A stretch of 64,000 nucleotides of DNA from assembly GCF_035046505.1 (NCBI RefSeq), contig NC_089823.1, positions 674,767 through 738,766 on the forward strand, read 5' to 3'. Below the pieces are notes generated by a model. It was given only the letters and a program-made list of their open reading frames with translations, was not told where the DNA came from and made no database searches. Each line of letters opens with the position of its first letter. The first letter of the stretch is position 1. Shown here one piece after another: positions 11,962-22,260 of this stretch. Both the position numbers and the translations under genes were made by a program. The DNA is from Tiliqua scincoides. Its lineage: Eukaryota > Chordata > Lepidosauria > Squamata > Scincidae.

Positions 11962-12025
11962 AAACACTGTTTATTGCTGCTGTTTTGACCCGCCTGGTTT
12001 TTGTTCACTTGGGAAGGAGTTGACT

Positions 12026-12599
12026 GGAAATGGAAAAGGTGCAAAAGAGAGCGACTAAGATGATTACTGGGCTGGGGCTCCTTCCTTATGAGGAAAGGAT
12101 ACGGCCTTTGGGCCTCTTCAGCCTAGAAAAGAGACGCCTGAGGGGGGACATGATTGAGACATACAAAATTATGCAGGGGATGGACAGAGTGGATAGGGAG
12201 ATGCTCTTTACACTCTCACATAACACCAGAACCAGGGGACATCCACTAAAATTGAGTGTTGGGCGGGTTAGGACAGACAAAAGAAAATATTTCTTTACTC
12301 AGTGTGTGGTTGGTCTGTGGAACTCTTTGCCACAGGATGTGGTGATGGCATCTGGCCTGGATGCCCTTAAAAGGGAATTGGACAAGTTACTGGAGGAAAA
12401 ATCCATTACGGGTTACAAGCCATGATGTGTGTATGCAACCTCCTGATTTTAGAAATGGGCTATGTCAGAATGCCAGAATGCCAGATGCAAGGGAGGGCAC
12501 CAGGATGAGGTCTCTTGTTATCTGGTGTGCTCCCTGGGGCATTTGGTGGGCCTCTGTGAGATACAGGAAGCTGGACTAGATGGGCCTATGGCCTGATCT
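12026..12599 (+). mobile_element. CR1 3' fragment truncated at the second inversion junction
   Basis: The copy is 5'-truncated and starts at [16 protein letters not shown]. It is open to FLEEKSITGYKP-type sequence (LLEEKSITGYKP, stop near 12425). Its 3' UTR ends abruptly at GGCCTATGGCCTGATCT. The normal ending CCAGTGGGGCTGTTCTTATG is absent, and the inverted arm begins at 12600. Confidence 0.9.
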
Positions 12600-12648
12600 A
12601 GGATTGGGCTGGGCATTCAGACGTGCTGCTGAATTGGCTGTCCTCGCC

Positions 12649-13105
12649 CAGGAGAGCAGAAGAACACAAGAAGAGCCCTGCTGGAGCAGACCAGAGGAGG
12701 CCCAGCTTCCAGCATCTCCTCACAGTGGCCCACCAGATGCCTTGGGGACCACTCAAGCCAACAAGACCCCTGCTTCCTGCATCCTTGCCACTCTCGTGCA
12801 TCTGGCATTCTGCGGTAACCCACTTCTGAAATCAGAAGGTTGCACATACATACCCATCAAGACTTTTCCTCCACAAATCTGTCTAATCCCCTTTTCAAGC
12901 CATCACAGTTGCCATCACAACACTGTGGCAAGGAGTTTCACAGATTAATTATGCGCTGATTAAAGAAATATTTTATTTTCTCAGTTCTGACTCTCCCACT
13001 GCTCAATTTGAGTGGCTGTCCCCTGGTTCTGATGTTGCACAAGAAGGAAGAAAACTTATTTTTATCCACCCCATGCATGATTTTGTATCTCTCAGAGCAC
13101 TAACC
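12649..13105 (-). mobile_element. Older CR1 3' fragment (duplicate of 6709-7165)
   Basis: This is the same fragment as in the left arm, on the opposite strand, carrying the 18-base deletion. Confidence 0.8.
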
Positions 13106-13158
13106 TACACTTGTCTTCTCAGAAGTATATTCCAGTTTCTTCATTGGGGCTTACTCTC

Positions 13159-13343
13159 CTAAGAACATAAGAAGAATCCCACTGGATCAAAGGCCCATCT
13201 AATCCAGCTTCCTGTATCCCACAGTGGCCCTCCAAGTGCTTCAGGGAGCACACAAGACAACACATACAACCTGTGTCCTGGTGCCCTCCCCTGCACCTGG
13301 CAATTAGAGGCAGCCTACCTCTAAAATCAGGAGCTTGCAGATA
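13159..13343 (-). mobile_element. CR1 3' tail (duplicate of 6453-6637)
   Basis: This is the 3' end of the CR1 copy that continues at 13838-14507, separated from it by the Tigger-like MITE. Confidence 0.88.
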
Positions 13344-13837
13344 CAGGTCCAGCCTATTTATACACAGATTTTTTATACAGGGATTAGACTCAACACAAAT
13401 GGCCCCTGCAAATGAGAAGGAATGTGCTGATCCCTGGAGAAGGGGAAAAATGCATCCCTTTAAAATCAGTTTAAAAAACTGACCAGTACTTTAACAATAG
13501 CCTCCTTAATGAGAGAGAGGGGGGGGCAGCTGGCTGACAATCCATCAATCCTCCTCTCTCCAGGTGACCCCTCCCTTCCCCCTGAGCACCTGAAAGAAAG
13601 GTGATCACTTTGCATTGGTGAAGGGAGGGGCTGAGTGAAGCTTTCTAAGCTCTTGGAGGAGGACTGGTTGATGGATTGTCTTCTTAATGACTTTTATCTT
13701 AGAGTCAAAAGGTCAGCAAGGCTGTTTTTAAATCACTGGAGCAAAGAAACTTTGCTTTTTAAATTGATTTGCTATAGTGCGTTTTTTGCCATCTAGTGCT
13801 TGGAACGGAACCCACGCGAATAATTAGTCTCAACCTG
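13344..13837. mobile_element. Tigger-like MITE (duplicate of 5959-6452)
   Basis: TA flanks at 13342-13343 and 13838-13839, with CAGGTCCAGCC at one end and CAACCTG at the other. It is the same insertion event as in the left arm, copied by the inverted duplication and not a second transposition. Confidence 0.72.
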
Positions 13838-14507
13838 TACCTACCATGACTTGTAACCCATGATGAATGTTTCCTCCAGAAATTTGTCCAATCCCCTCTT
13901 AAAGGCATCTAGGCAAGATGCCATCACTACTTCTTGTGGCGAGGAATTCCACAGACTCATTACACTCTGGGTAAAGAAGTATTTTCTTCTGTCTGTCCTA
14001 ACTCTCCCAACACTCAACTCTAGTGGATGTCCCCTGACTTCAGTGGATGCTCTCAGGAAAGCGTGCCTAGGATTGCAGCCTCAGGCACCTGTCTAGATTG
14101 AAGAGCCTCAAGTGCTGTAGCCTTTTCTCCCAAGGGAGGTGCCCCAACCCAGTGATAATTTTGGTTGCTCTCTTCTGCACCTTTTCCAGTTTCATCAAAT
14201 CCTTTTGCGATGTGGACACAATACTCCAGATGAGGCCTTACCATCGATTTGAACAATGGCACAATATTGGCAGTTTTATTTTCAACCCTTTTAAAAATAA
14301 TCCCGTGCATGGAACTGGCCTTCTTCACTGCCGCCACGCATTGGATCGACACTTTCATGGAGCTGTTCACCAGCACCCCAAGATCCTTCTCCTGATTTGT
14401 GACAGGCAGCTCAGAACCCATCGGTGTACATGTGAAGTTTTGAATTTTTGCCCCATTGTGCATCACTTTACTGACTTTGAAGTGCATCGGCCATTTCGTT
14501 TTCCTCA
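13838..14507 (-). mobile_element. CR1 RT fragment, extends beyond the duplicated arm
   Basis: Read on the minus strand, it gives MHNGAKIQNFTCTPMGSELP, then DLGVLVNSSMKVSIQCVAAV, then MVRPHLEYCVHI. The CR1 sequence crosses the arm boundary at 14435 without a break and ends near 14507, so this junction is ancestral. Confidence 0.88.
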
Positions 14508-14655
14508 TGAGTGGAAAGAAAACAGGACTGTGAGGCAGCTCTGAGGGGGTGGTTTTGGTTTATTAGTAAAAATGGTTGTATTTCATTTTTTGATGCAAAT
14601 TTCACATTATTTCATGTTATTTCTCATTTTCCATCTTCACACACCTCTACCATTG
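14508..14655 (+). repeat. Unclassified dispersed repeat, copy 1
   Basis: It shares GGTTTATTAGTAAAAATG, TTTCATTTTTTGATGC and the flanking A/T-rich order with the reverse complement of 42345-42525. Both copies sit directly beside the 5' end of a CR1 fragment or close to one. I cannot assign a family. Confidence 0.5.
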
Positions 14656-14783
14656 GAGCAGCAAGGGTTTAACCCATGGTAAGGGCATGAAAATTCCTTT
14701 ATCTTGAGGAGACTTCCGGACAGCCTCTGCATGCTCCATTGGCATCGGCAGCATCTGCAGGGGCAGCTTTAGTCAGGATTGGG

Positions 14784-14833
14784 GCCTGCAGGACTCTAGG
14801 GGACAATGCACTGCCCCCTAGAGTCCTGCAGGC
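14784..14833. repeat. Perfect 19-bp hairpin
   Basis: The arms at 14784-14802 (GCCTGCAGGACTCTAGGGG) and 14815-14833 are exact reverse complements around a 12-base loop. The surrounding 14660-15760 shows no gene and no other repeat that I recognise. Confidence 0.85.
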
Positions 14834-15765
14834 GGTGCTGCACCCACCTCCCATCACTTTTCTCCTGATCTCTCCATGTGCAAGCAGGTCTCCCCAAGAG
14901 CTCTGCCAAGCAGTGCAGGTGTCCACCACTCCATGAGGTCCACACACCTGTGCAAAGGGAATTGCTCAAGGAGTCCCTGTTCCATCCTGGGAGCTGTGCA
15001 GCCAGTAGAGCTGTAGCTGCTTGTGAATTGTCAGCAAAAAGTTTTCCTCCGAAACCTTGTGACTGCCTCTGCTGCCTGCAGACTAGCAGGGCTGGTGAGA
15101 ACCAGTTAAAAGAAGAATCTTCCACCTGAAGACCCCACTTGGTTCAGACCTTCTCCAGCCTGGGGCAGGTGCAGCGTTTTTCCTCCCCTGATGCCCTCAG
15201 ATGTGTACCTCTGTGTTCCTCAACCTCTGTGGGCCACAATTCTAGAGAGCTTCTGCCAGCACCTCTGTGTGTCCCCTGTGGGTGTTCACCATTATTTACA
15301 GGTCTATTGAAATGATTTTATGCCCCTTCAGTAAAAATAAAAGATACTAGAGGGGTGTGTGGAGTAAAAGTAAGATGAAAACACAATCAAATACGTAGTA
15401 AATCAGCAAGAAAATGATAGACAATAAAACAGCAGCTGCCTCAGTGAAAACTGCAGGAAGTAGTGGAGGGAAGTGAGCAGTGGGGCCCCTCAAGACTCCC
15501 TGCTTTCTAGTTTCTCCACAAACCATCTGGCGTGAGTGGAGAGAGGGCCGTGTCTGCAGATGGCACGAACCATCCAAGGTGCTCAAACCCACAAGGGCGT
15601 GTGAGGAGCTGCTAACAGCCTCTCCAACAGACAAGATGGGTGGGGTGAATGGGCAGCTAAAGAGCAAGTGCTGCTCCGTGACACACTTTGGGAAGCCCAT
15701 TCAGAGACATTCAGGGCAGTTCTCAGAAATGCCGGAACGCAAACAGTTTGAGCGCTGGCTCCTAG

Positions 15766-15960
15766 TCATTGGGGTTCAGCAGCAGGAAACTGTTGGATTC
15801 CAGTTGCAGGAGAGCCACGGGAGGAGAGGGGTATACCTTTCCCTCTTGCTCCTGGGGGGCCACCCCTTGGGGCAGGTGGTGGACATGGAGGGAAATAGGG
15901 TGCTGGCCTGGGTGGCCCCCCCCCGGGCCTGATCCAGTAGCCAGACTCTTCTTGCATTTT
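15766..15960 (+). mobile_element. Possible CR1-like 3' tail
   Basis: GGGCCTGATCCAGTAGCCAG followed by ACTCTTCTTGCATTTTG resembles the end of a reptile CR1 (GGCCTGATCCAGCAGGGCTC, then TTCTTATG). The preceding G-rich part has no coding match. The remainder of 15960-16780 is unrecognised. Confidence 0.4.
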
Positions 15961-16782
15961 GTTTAGAGTTTCCAAAGTGTGTTGCACATTTCCATCAGCT
16001 CCACTATGCACATAAAAGGCTCATCCAGTTTGTGTGATGCTCCAGGTCAACTTTCCCATGATTGAGGAGTGGGATATGCGACAACCACCAATGGTCCACC
16101 ATTCCCTCTGGGTCTGTGCTGGTGCGTGGACCCCTTTGGCAGCCATGGGGCATTGTGATGCCACCCCTGGACATTTGGCGATGTCATTACATCATTGCCA
16201 AACCTCTGAGTTGCCCTCTGCATGCTGCACGAAGCCCGGCTCTGAGGTGTGTGGCCACACCACTATGGCCCTTCAAGGGAACACTGGCGACAGCCTCACT
16301 CCAGCAGAGGGACATGTGAGGCTGAGTTGCCAGGCTGGGTGAGGCTGTTAGCAAAAGAGCCGCTTTGTAGGGGAATTTACATAGCTGACAGCAGAACACA
16401 GATGCACTGGATCAGTGTGTGACGGAGAATTCCCTTTCCTAAAGGAGACACTCAGAGCAATAACTAAAGATGGAGCTTTATTAAGAAAGAAGAAAGGTGC
16501 TAATGTTGCCGACAGAAATAACAGCAAGATGTTCTTTGCCCTAAAAAGAGTGTCATACGTTCCTGGCTTTTCACTGGTGCAGATGGGATCAGAGTTTTCC
16601 TCCTCTTAGATGAGCTGCCTTCCCTGGCTGATGAGTCTCATCTACCCGGTACCCTCCTTAGACCTGGCACCTCATCTACCTGACCCCCCCAGAACTACTT
16701 TTAAGGTCCAAAAGGAAAAGAAAATGCTGGTAGCACTGGTGCCACTGATGCAATCACCCACAAGACGCATAAGGAAAACATG

Positions 16783-17595
16783 TTGGCAACCTTCAGTCTC
16801 GAAAGACTATGGTATCGCGCTCCGAATGGTGGTAGAGCCTCCATTTACCTGAAGATTAACATCCACAAGGTCGCCAGTTCGAGGCCACCGGCACCGTGCG
16901 ACCTTGAAGCAGCTGGCAAGCTGCAGCTGAGCTGTTCCATCTGCTCGGAGCGTGGGAGGATGGAGGCCAGAATGTTAAACCAGATCGGAGTGTAACACCT
17001 TGAATGTAGTGGTTCTTGAAAGAAAGAACCTTCTTTCAATTTGTAAAAATCCCTGCGTGGATTTAATAAGCCTGCCTATGTAAACCGCCTTGAATAAAGT
17101 CTTGAATAAAGACCAAGAAAGGCGGTATATAAATACTGTATATTGTATTGGCAACCTTCAGTCTCAAAAGACTATGGTATCGCGCTCTGAAAGGTGGTTC
17201 TGGCACAGCGTCTAGTGTGGCTGAAAAGGCCGATTCGGGAGTGACAATCCCTTCCACACTGGGAGCAAGTGCAGTCTGTCCCTGGTCTGTCTCCCTGGCT
17301 ATGGGCCTTCCTTCTTTGCCTCTTAGCCTCAGACTGTTGACCAAGTGTCTCTTCAAACTGGGAAAGGCCATGCTGCACAGCCTGCCTCCAAGCGGGCCGC
17401 TCAGAGGCCAGGGTTTCCCACCTGTAGAGGTCCACTCCTAAGGCCTTCAGATCCCTCTTACAGATGTCCTTGTATTGCAGCTGTGGTCTACCTGTAGGGT
17501 GCTTTCCTTGCACGAGTTCGCCATAGAGAAGATCCTTTGGGATCCGGCCATCATCCATTCTCACAACATGACCGAGCCAACGCAGGCGTCTCTGT
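16783..17595 (-). mobile_element. RTE-like LINE 3' fragment carrying a SINE
   Basis: Read on the minus strand, this is the C-terminal part of a non-LTR RT (MRMDDGRIPKDLLYGELVQG, then KDICKRDLKALGVD) ending in a zinc-finger-like CTCSQCGRDCHSRIGLFSH. The element is flanked by AAGGAAAACA at 16771-16780 and 17597-17606, a good target-site duplication. A tRNA-SINE sits inside it at 16833-17147. The clade (RTE-like or another endonuclease LINE) is uncertain. Confidence 0.8.
16833..17147 (+). mobile_element. tRNA-derived SINE with L2-like tail
   Basis: The head contains GGTAGAGCCTCC and a B-box-like AGTTCGAGGCC, typical of a tRNA-derived pol III promoter. The body matches the reverse complement of 39241-39597. 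The 3' end reads AACCGCCTTGAATAAAG, then AGAAAGGCGGTATATAAAT, like the L2-type tail at 3.2 kb, suggesting mobilisation by an L2 LINE. Unusually, the same 50-base LINE segment stands on both sides (16783-16832 and 17148-17197). Confidence 0.85.
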
Positions 17596-17719
17596 TAAGG
17601 AAAACACAGCGCTGCAAACCTAAGAAGAAATTTTGCAATCCATTTCTGGTCAGCAATCAGCAGATTCTTAAAAACAGATCACAAAACTACCCCCTCGCAA
17701 ACACCCTGGTATCAATGCG

Positions 17720-18135
17720 AGATCATGGTTCAGGATGTGGACTCACCTTCCTGCATTACAATTTCTGCGCATGAACTGGAGGTTGTCCATGACTTTATGT
17801 ACCTTGGCTCAACGATCTCCGACACTCTTTCTCTCGATACTGAGCTAAACAAACGCATCGGTAAAGCAGCTACCACGTTTTCCAGACTCACAAAGAGAGT
17901 CTGGTCCAACAAGAAGCTGACGGAACATACCAAGATCCAGGTCTACAGAGCTTGCGTCCTGAGTACACTTCTGTACTGCAGCTAGTCATGGACTCTTTGC
18001 TCACAACAGGAGAGGAAACTGAACGCTTTCCACATGCGCTTCCTCCGACGCATCCTCGGCATCACCTGGCAGGACAAAGTTCCAAACAACACAGTCCTGG
18101 AACAAGCTGGAATCCCTAGCATGTATGCACTGCTA
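17720..18135 (+). mobile_element. RTE-like LINE, RT part (continues at 18538)
   Basis: The frame reads HELEVVHDFMYLGSTISD, then NKRIGKAATTFSRLTKRVWS, then VYRACVLSTLLYCS, followed by a stop at 17983-17985, where relatives have a serine or glutamate context before SWTL. It then continues HMRFLRRILGITWQDKVPNN. This is the thumb region of an endonuclease-type LINE RT. Bases 17596-17720 may be a decayed 5' part of it. Confidence 0.8.
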
Positions 18136-18537
18136 CACCGGGTAGATGGGACTCGTCAGCCTGGGAAGGCAGCTCATCTGAGAGAAGGAAAACTCTGATC
18201 CCAAACCTCCACTGCCTTGTGGCTACATCCAGTTATGGGAAAGGCTTCAGGAGTCAACCTCGAGGCAAAATCTGGAGCCGGAGTCCCTGAGGCAGTTCAT
18301 GGCTGAACACAGTCATGTTCTGGCAACTCCTGCAACGCCGCTGGAACCAACCGTATTGGCTTCTGCCTTTCCATTGGACCATTTCAGCGACATGGAGAGG
18401 GGGGATTTGCTGCATGGGTAACAGCCTATCCTCCATACCTACTTTACCCAGGCTTCGCGCACTGGAGAGGACACTCTGTTCCAGAACCACCAATCAGAGT
18501 GTGACACCATAGTCTTCCGAGACTGAAGGATGCCAAC
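18136..18537 (+). mobile_element. Short retroposon sharing the LINE tail, inserted into that LINE
   Basis: It begins CACCGGGTAGATGGGACTCG and ends CCGAGACTGAAGGATGCCAA. It is a 5'-shortened copy of the element at 29092-29565. It is flanked by ATGTATGCACTGCT (18121-18134) and ATGTCATGCACTGCT (18538-18552), a target-site duplication within the LINE coding region. Its last 60 or so bases match the 3' end of the surrounding LINE, so it probably uses that LINE's RT. Confidence 0.85.
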
Positions 18538-19004
18538 ATGTCATGCACTGCTGAAACAGAGACGCCTGCATTGGCTCGGTCATGTCGTGAGAATGGATGA
18601 TGGCCGGATCCCAAAGGATTTCCTCTATGGAGAACTCGTGCAAGGAAAGCGCCCTACAGGTAGACCACAGCTGCGATACAAAGACATCTGCAAGAGGGAT
18701 CTGAAGGCCTTAGGAGTGGACCTCAACAAGTGGGAAACCCTGGCCTCTGAGCGACCTGCTTGGAGGCAGGCTGTGCAGTATGGCCTTTCCCAGTTTGAAG
18801 AGACATTTGGCCAACAGACTGAGGCAAAGAGGCAAAGAAGGAAGGCCCACAGCCAGGGAGACAGACCAGGGACAGACTGCACTTGCTCCCGGTGTGGAAG
18901 GGATTGTCACTCCCGGATTGGCCTTTTCAGCCACACTAGACACTGTTCCAGAACCACCTTTCAGAATGCGATACCATAGTCTTTCGAGACTGAAGGTTGC
19001 CAAC
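18538..19004 (+). mobile_element. RTE-like LINE, C-terminal end
   Basis: This continues the copy at 17720 and encodes LLKQRRLHWLGHVVRMDDGR, then RPQLRYKDICKRDLKALG, then the C-x2-C-x12-H-x4-C finger of CTCSRCGRDCHSRIGLFSH. It stops at about 18979 and ends GACTGAAGGTTGCCAAC. The 149-codon frame here is open. Confidence 0.83.
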
Positions 19005-20254
19005 ACTGGTGCAGATCCGAGTAGCCCCACAGGGCAGGCTGGGGCCTTATCAGGGTAAGGGGACAACTGTCCCCTTACCTCCAAGAGACCTCCAGCCTGC
19101 TCCTTCCTCACACGTGTTGGTGGGCCAGAGGCTTCTTGCAGACTGTTGGCTGCTGGGTTGCTCCTGGGTAGGGCAGGCAAGAGGACCAGGAGTGATTGAG
19201 GCTGACCCCTTGGGGCGCTTCTGTCTGGTGTCCTGCCTGCCCTCTTCATTCAGCCTGAGAGACCCGGTTGCTCTTCATGTGGCTAGGGAGGAATTTTGGG
19301 CTATTAGTCAGATTGGCCTAGGTTGGTAGTTTTTTTACCTACCACAGACTGGTGATTTGCTGGTGCGCAGTTTTTGGTGAGGTTTTCTATTTCACCTGGT
19401 CGCTTTAGGCAGGTGCGCCTTGGTTTGGGTAGGCAGACGTAGGTTTCAGAGTCCATTCTGAAGTGCGAAGTCAGAGGATGAGCCAGGATTGACCAGCTCC
19501 ATGAGGCTGGCTGGCTGGCTGGCTGGCTGGCAAGCCCCCTGGCTGGATCTTGCAAAGGCTACCGCAAAGCTTGGCCTGTGGGCCTGCCCTGTCCAGCTGC
19601 CTCAGCCTTCAGGTTGGCCGTGATAGGTGGATTCTGACTTCACTGGAGTGTCTCCTTGAGTCAGGTGGCAGCCCATTGATCTAAGGGAAGCAGAGGGCCA
19701 GTGCTGCTTCCCCCATCCTAGTAACCTTCACTGGGGGGGGGGGGGTAAATTCAGATCTTGCCATGGTGCAGATTTTTGAGTATTCCAAAAAGTGGTCCTT
19801 TCAAGCCAAGCCTCTATCTCACATGCTTAATGGGGAGTGCATACCCCCCCCCCCAATAAGCATAACCAGGAATAGAAAGAAAAAAGGGGGATTTATCCAT
19901 AGTGAGGTAAGGAGCCGTGAAATAATCCCCATAGAAGTAGATTAGGGGAGTAGATTAGGGGATTAGGGGAGAGGTCATCTAATGCATGGAGAGGTCCATA
20001 GGGGAGAGGTCATCCAATGCATGCCTTTTGGACCCATGCCAGGGAATATGTGCAGTGAACAGGCACTGATACACCCAAACTGGCAGGAAATAAACTTACT
20101 GGACTTGTGCAGTCATATCCTGGCACAAGAGGATGTCCATGGTCAATGGTGCTCTCCATGCGGCCACCAAGCCCTCTTGGGTATCCGCTTCCTTTGCCCA
20201 AAAGAAGTGGCAGCCCAATACGATGCTCAACACTCTGGAGCCCCCCTCCAGCCC
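19005..20254. other. Intergenic stretch, simple repeats only
   Basis: It contains a (GGCT)n run at about 19503-19531, a G tract at about 19733-19745 and a short imperfect tandem copy of GAGAGGTCATCTAATGCATG at about 19971-20022. No gene was recognised before the end of the receptor gene at 20255. Confidence 0.6.
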
Positions 20255-21199
20255 TCAAGCCAGCCTCACACAGAAGACCCCCACAATCCTACTCCGTATC
20301 TGTTTCGTTTTCACTCCGTACACGATGGGGTTCAACGCTGGTGGCACCAAGAGATAGAGGATGGCCAGCAGGACGTGCATGTGGTGGGGGATTCTGTGGC
20401 CAAAGCGATGTGTGAGGAAGGAGAAGAGCCCAGGGATGTAGAACATGAGAATCACGCAGCAATGGGAGGCGCAGGTGCTCAGGGCCTTGAGCCTCTCTTG
20501 ACTGGACGGGAGGCTAAAGACGGCCCGGAGGATCATGGTGTAGGACAGGGCAATGGAGAGAATGTCCAGCCCCACCACAAACAGGGCCACGGCCAGGCCA
20601 TACATCTTGTTGACAGTGGTATCTGCACAGGCCAGCTTGACCACTGCCATGTGCTCACAGTAGGAGTGGGGGATCACTCTGTGGCCACAGAAAGACAGGC
20701 CCCTGAGGAGGAGTGCAAAGGGAGCAACAAGGACCAGGCCCCGGAGGAGGATCAGCAGGACCAGTTTGGCCACAGTGGAGGGCTTCAAAATGGCCGCATG
20801 TCTGAGGGGGAGGCAGATGGCCACGTAGCGGTCGAGTGCCATGGCCACCAGGACGCCAGACTCCACTGAGGAAAAGGCATGGATGAAGAACATCTGGGCC
20901 AGGCAGGCCCAGAAGGCAATGGCCCTGGGGCCCATCCAGAAGACAGCCAGCATCTGGGGCAGGGTGGCGGTGGAGAGGACCAGGTCCGTGAGGGCCAGGG
21001 TGGCCAGGAAGAGGTACATGGGCTCGTGCAGGCTGGACTCAGTCGCAATCACCCCAACAAGTGAGGCGTTTCCCAGCACTGCCAGGACATACATGCAGCA
21101 GAAGGGGACTGCAAGCCACTGCTGGGCAGCCTCGAGCCCCGGAACACCCAGCAAGAGGAATCCGGCGGGTGGGAGGCTGCTGCTGTTTAGAGGAGACAT
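20255..21199 (-). CDS. Class I olfactory receptor, intact
   Basis: A 314-residue odorant GPCR on the minus strand in a single exon. I chose the ATG at 21199 because it gives the usual short N-terminus with a glycosylation site (MSPLNSSSLPPAGF) before LLLGVPGLE; the upstream extension to 21316 has no receptor-like sequence. Motifs in order are GNAS in TM1, SLHEPMYLFL (56-65), the TM3 cysteine at 99, MFFIHAFSSVES, MALDRYVAIC (DRY 123-125), HSYCEHMAVVKLACAD in extracellular loop 2, ALSTCASHCCVILMFYIPG in TM6, HRFGHRIPHHMHV and NPIVYGVKTKQIR in TM7. The HRFG and KTKQIR forms point to class I, family 51/52-like. The length is normal and no defect is visible. High GC at third positions also creates a long antisense frame, which I do not consider a gene. 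Confidence 0.95.
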   Translation of the reverse strand: MSPLNSSSLPPAGFLLLGVPGLEAAQQWLAVPFCCMYVLAVLGNASLVGVIATESSLHEPMYLFLATLALTDLVLSTATLPQMLAVFWMGPRAIAFWACLAQMFFIHAFSSVESGVLVAMALDRYVAICLPLRHAAILKPSTVAKLVLLILLRGLVLVAPFALLLRGLSFCGHRVIPHSYCEHMAVVKLACADTTVNKMYGLAVALFVVGLDILSIALSYTMILRAVFSLPSSQERLKALSTCASHCCVILMFYIPGLFSFLTHRFGHRIPHHMHVLLAILYLLVPPALNPIVYGVKTKQIRSRIVGVFCVRLA

Positions 21200-21809
21200 G
21201 ACAACCGCACCCAACAAGGAGGAGGAAGCCACGCTGCCAGCAGCCCCCGCCAGCACGGGGAGACTCCAAGGGGACCCTGACTCCCAAGGGCACGCAGCCA
21301 AGTGGGGTGGCCCCAAGACTTTGGGTGCCTTGGTCTATGAGTTGTGGGCCCCGCAAGGGTACCTGGAGGTAGCTAGGCTGAGTGTGGAGTGGCTGTCGGG
21401 AGGGGGCAGCAAAGCGTCTCAGAGTCCCTGGTCCTCTTGCTCCAGAGCGTCTCCTTGAAGGGACTGTGGCATAGCTCCAATTCCCGCCGTGCCAGGGCTC
21501 CGTCGTGGCTCTTTCAGCAGTTCCACCAGGCGCTGCACCCAGGGGTCCTAAGCGGCGAAGGGGGCCTGTTGGGCCGGGATCCAGGTGGCAGTGAGGGAGG
21601 GGGCTGGGCCTGGAACAGAGGAGGCAGCGTCTGCATCTGTGGGGGCTCGCGTGGCGCCCCACAGGCCCCCTGTCCTAACACGTGTAGTGAGATGAGGGGC
21701 TCCTCGGGAGGGCGCCAGGAAAGACCACGGAGCTCCCCAAGCGCCTCCTATCTCTGGACGGCACCTGCACTGTTGGCAGCGAGACACCGGCATACGGAGG
21801 GCCAAACGC
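21200..21809. other. Upstream flank of the receptor at 20.3 kb
   Basis: No repeat or exon was recognised. The promoter and any non-coding 5' exon would be expected here or further right. Confidence 0.4.
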
Positions 21810-22260
21810 ACTTCTCCGTCTCTGTTCCACAGAGAAAACCATTGCAGGAGAGGAGCAGCAGCTCATGAGGCTCACACCAGAATGGAAAGTGTCCTGTTTG
21901 GACCAAAACCTGCTTCTGCAGCAGCTGCAGCCCCACAGCCGTGTCCCTGACCCTCCACACTCCTTCAGGGTCAGCAGATCCACAAGCCAAAGAGCTCCTG
22001 CAGCAGGCCAGCTTCCTCCCACAGGAACACAGGCGTTCCTGGGCCTGGAGTGTAGGGCAGGAGTTGCTGCCACGTGCCCAGGTAATGTCCCCAGCGTCCC
22101 GCGTGGGCAGTGAGTGTGGGTGAGATGGGAAGATCCCAGGAAATTTCTGGGTCCCCTCCTTTGGCTGCTGGGCCCCCTTTCTGTCCCTGGGCTGGGTACA
22201 AATTGCCCTCTTTACCCCCATCGCCTGGCCTGCCATGCCTTTCCCCTCACCTGCCCCATC
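21810..22260. repeat. Block repeated upstream of two receptor genes, copy 1
   Basis: It shares an ordered series of phrases with 35480-35602 plus 36478-36880: AGAATGGAAAGTGTCC, TTCTGCAGCAGCTGCAG, CCTGGGCCTGG, GTGGGCAGTGAGT, GATCCCAGGAAATTTC and GGGCCCCCTTTCT. It lies about 0.6 kb upstream of the receptor at 20255-21199. It may be a transposable element or a conserved promoter/5' exon copied with the gene. Confidence 0.6.

Larger units (their letters stand above)
12600..14435 (-). repeat. Right arm of the 1.85-kb inverted duplication
   Basis: This is the reverse complement of 5362-7214. It begins AGGATTGGGCTGGGCATTC, matching the inner end of the left arm, and runs to the CR1 sequence at 14435. 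Relative to the left arm it lacks 18 bases near 12867, between two copies of GACTT, which suggests a small slippage deletion in this arm. Its outer edge is continuous with the rest of a CR1 copy, so this arm appears to be the original position. Confidence 0.95.

Noticed and set aside
16840-16900. Possible tRNA gene
   Set aside because: The A- and B-box-like sequences belong to the head of a SINE with a second copy at 39.2 kb, and the full cloverleaf is not preserved.
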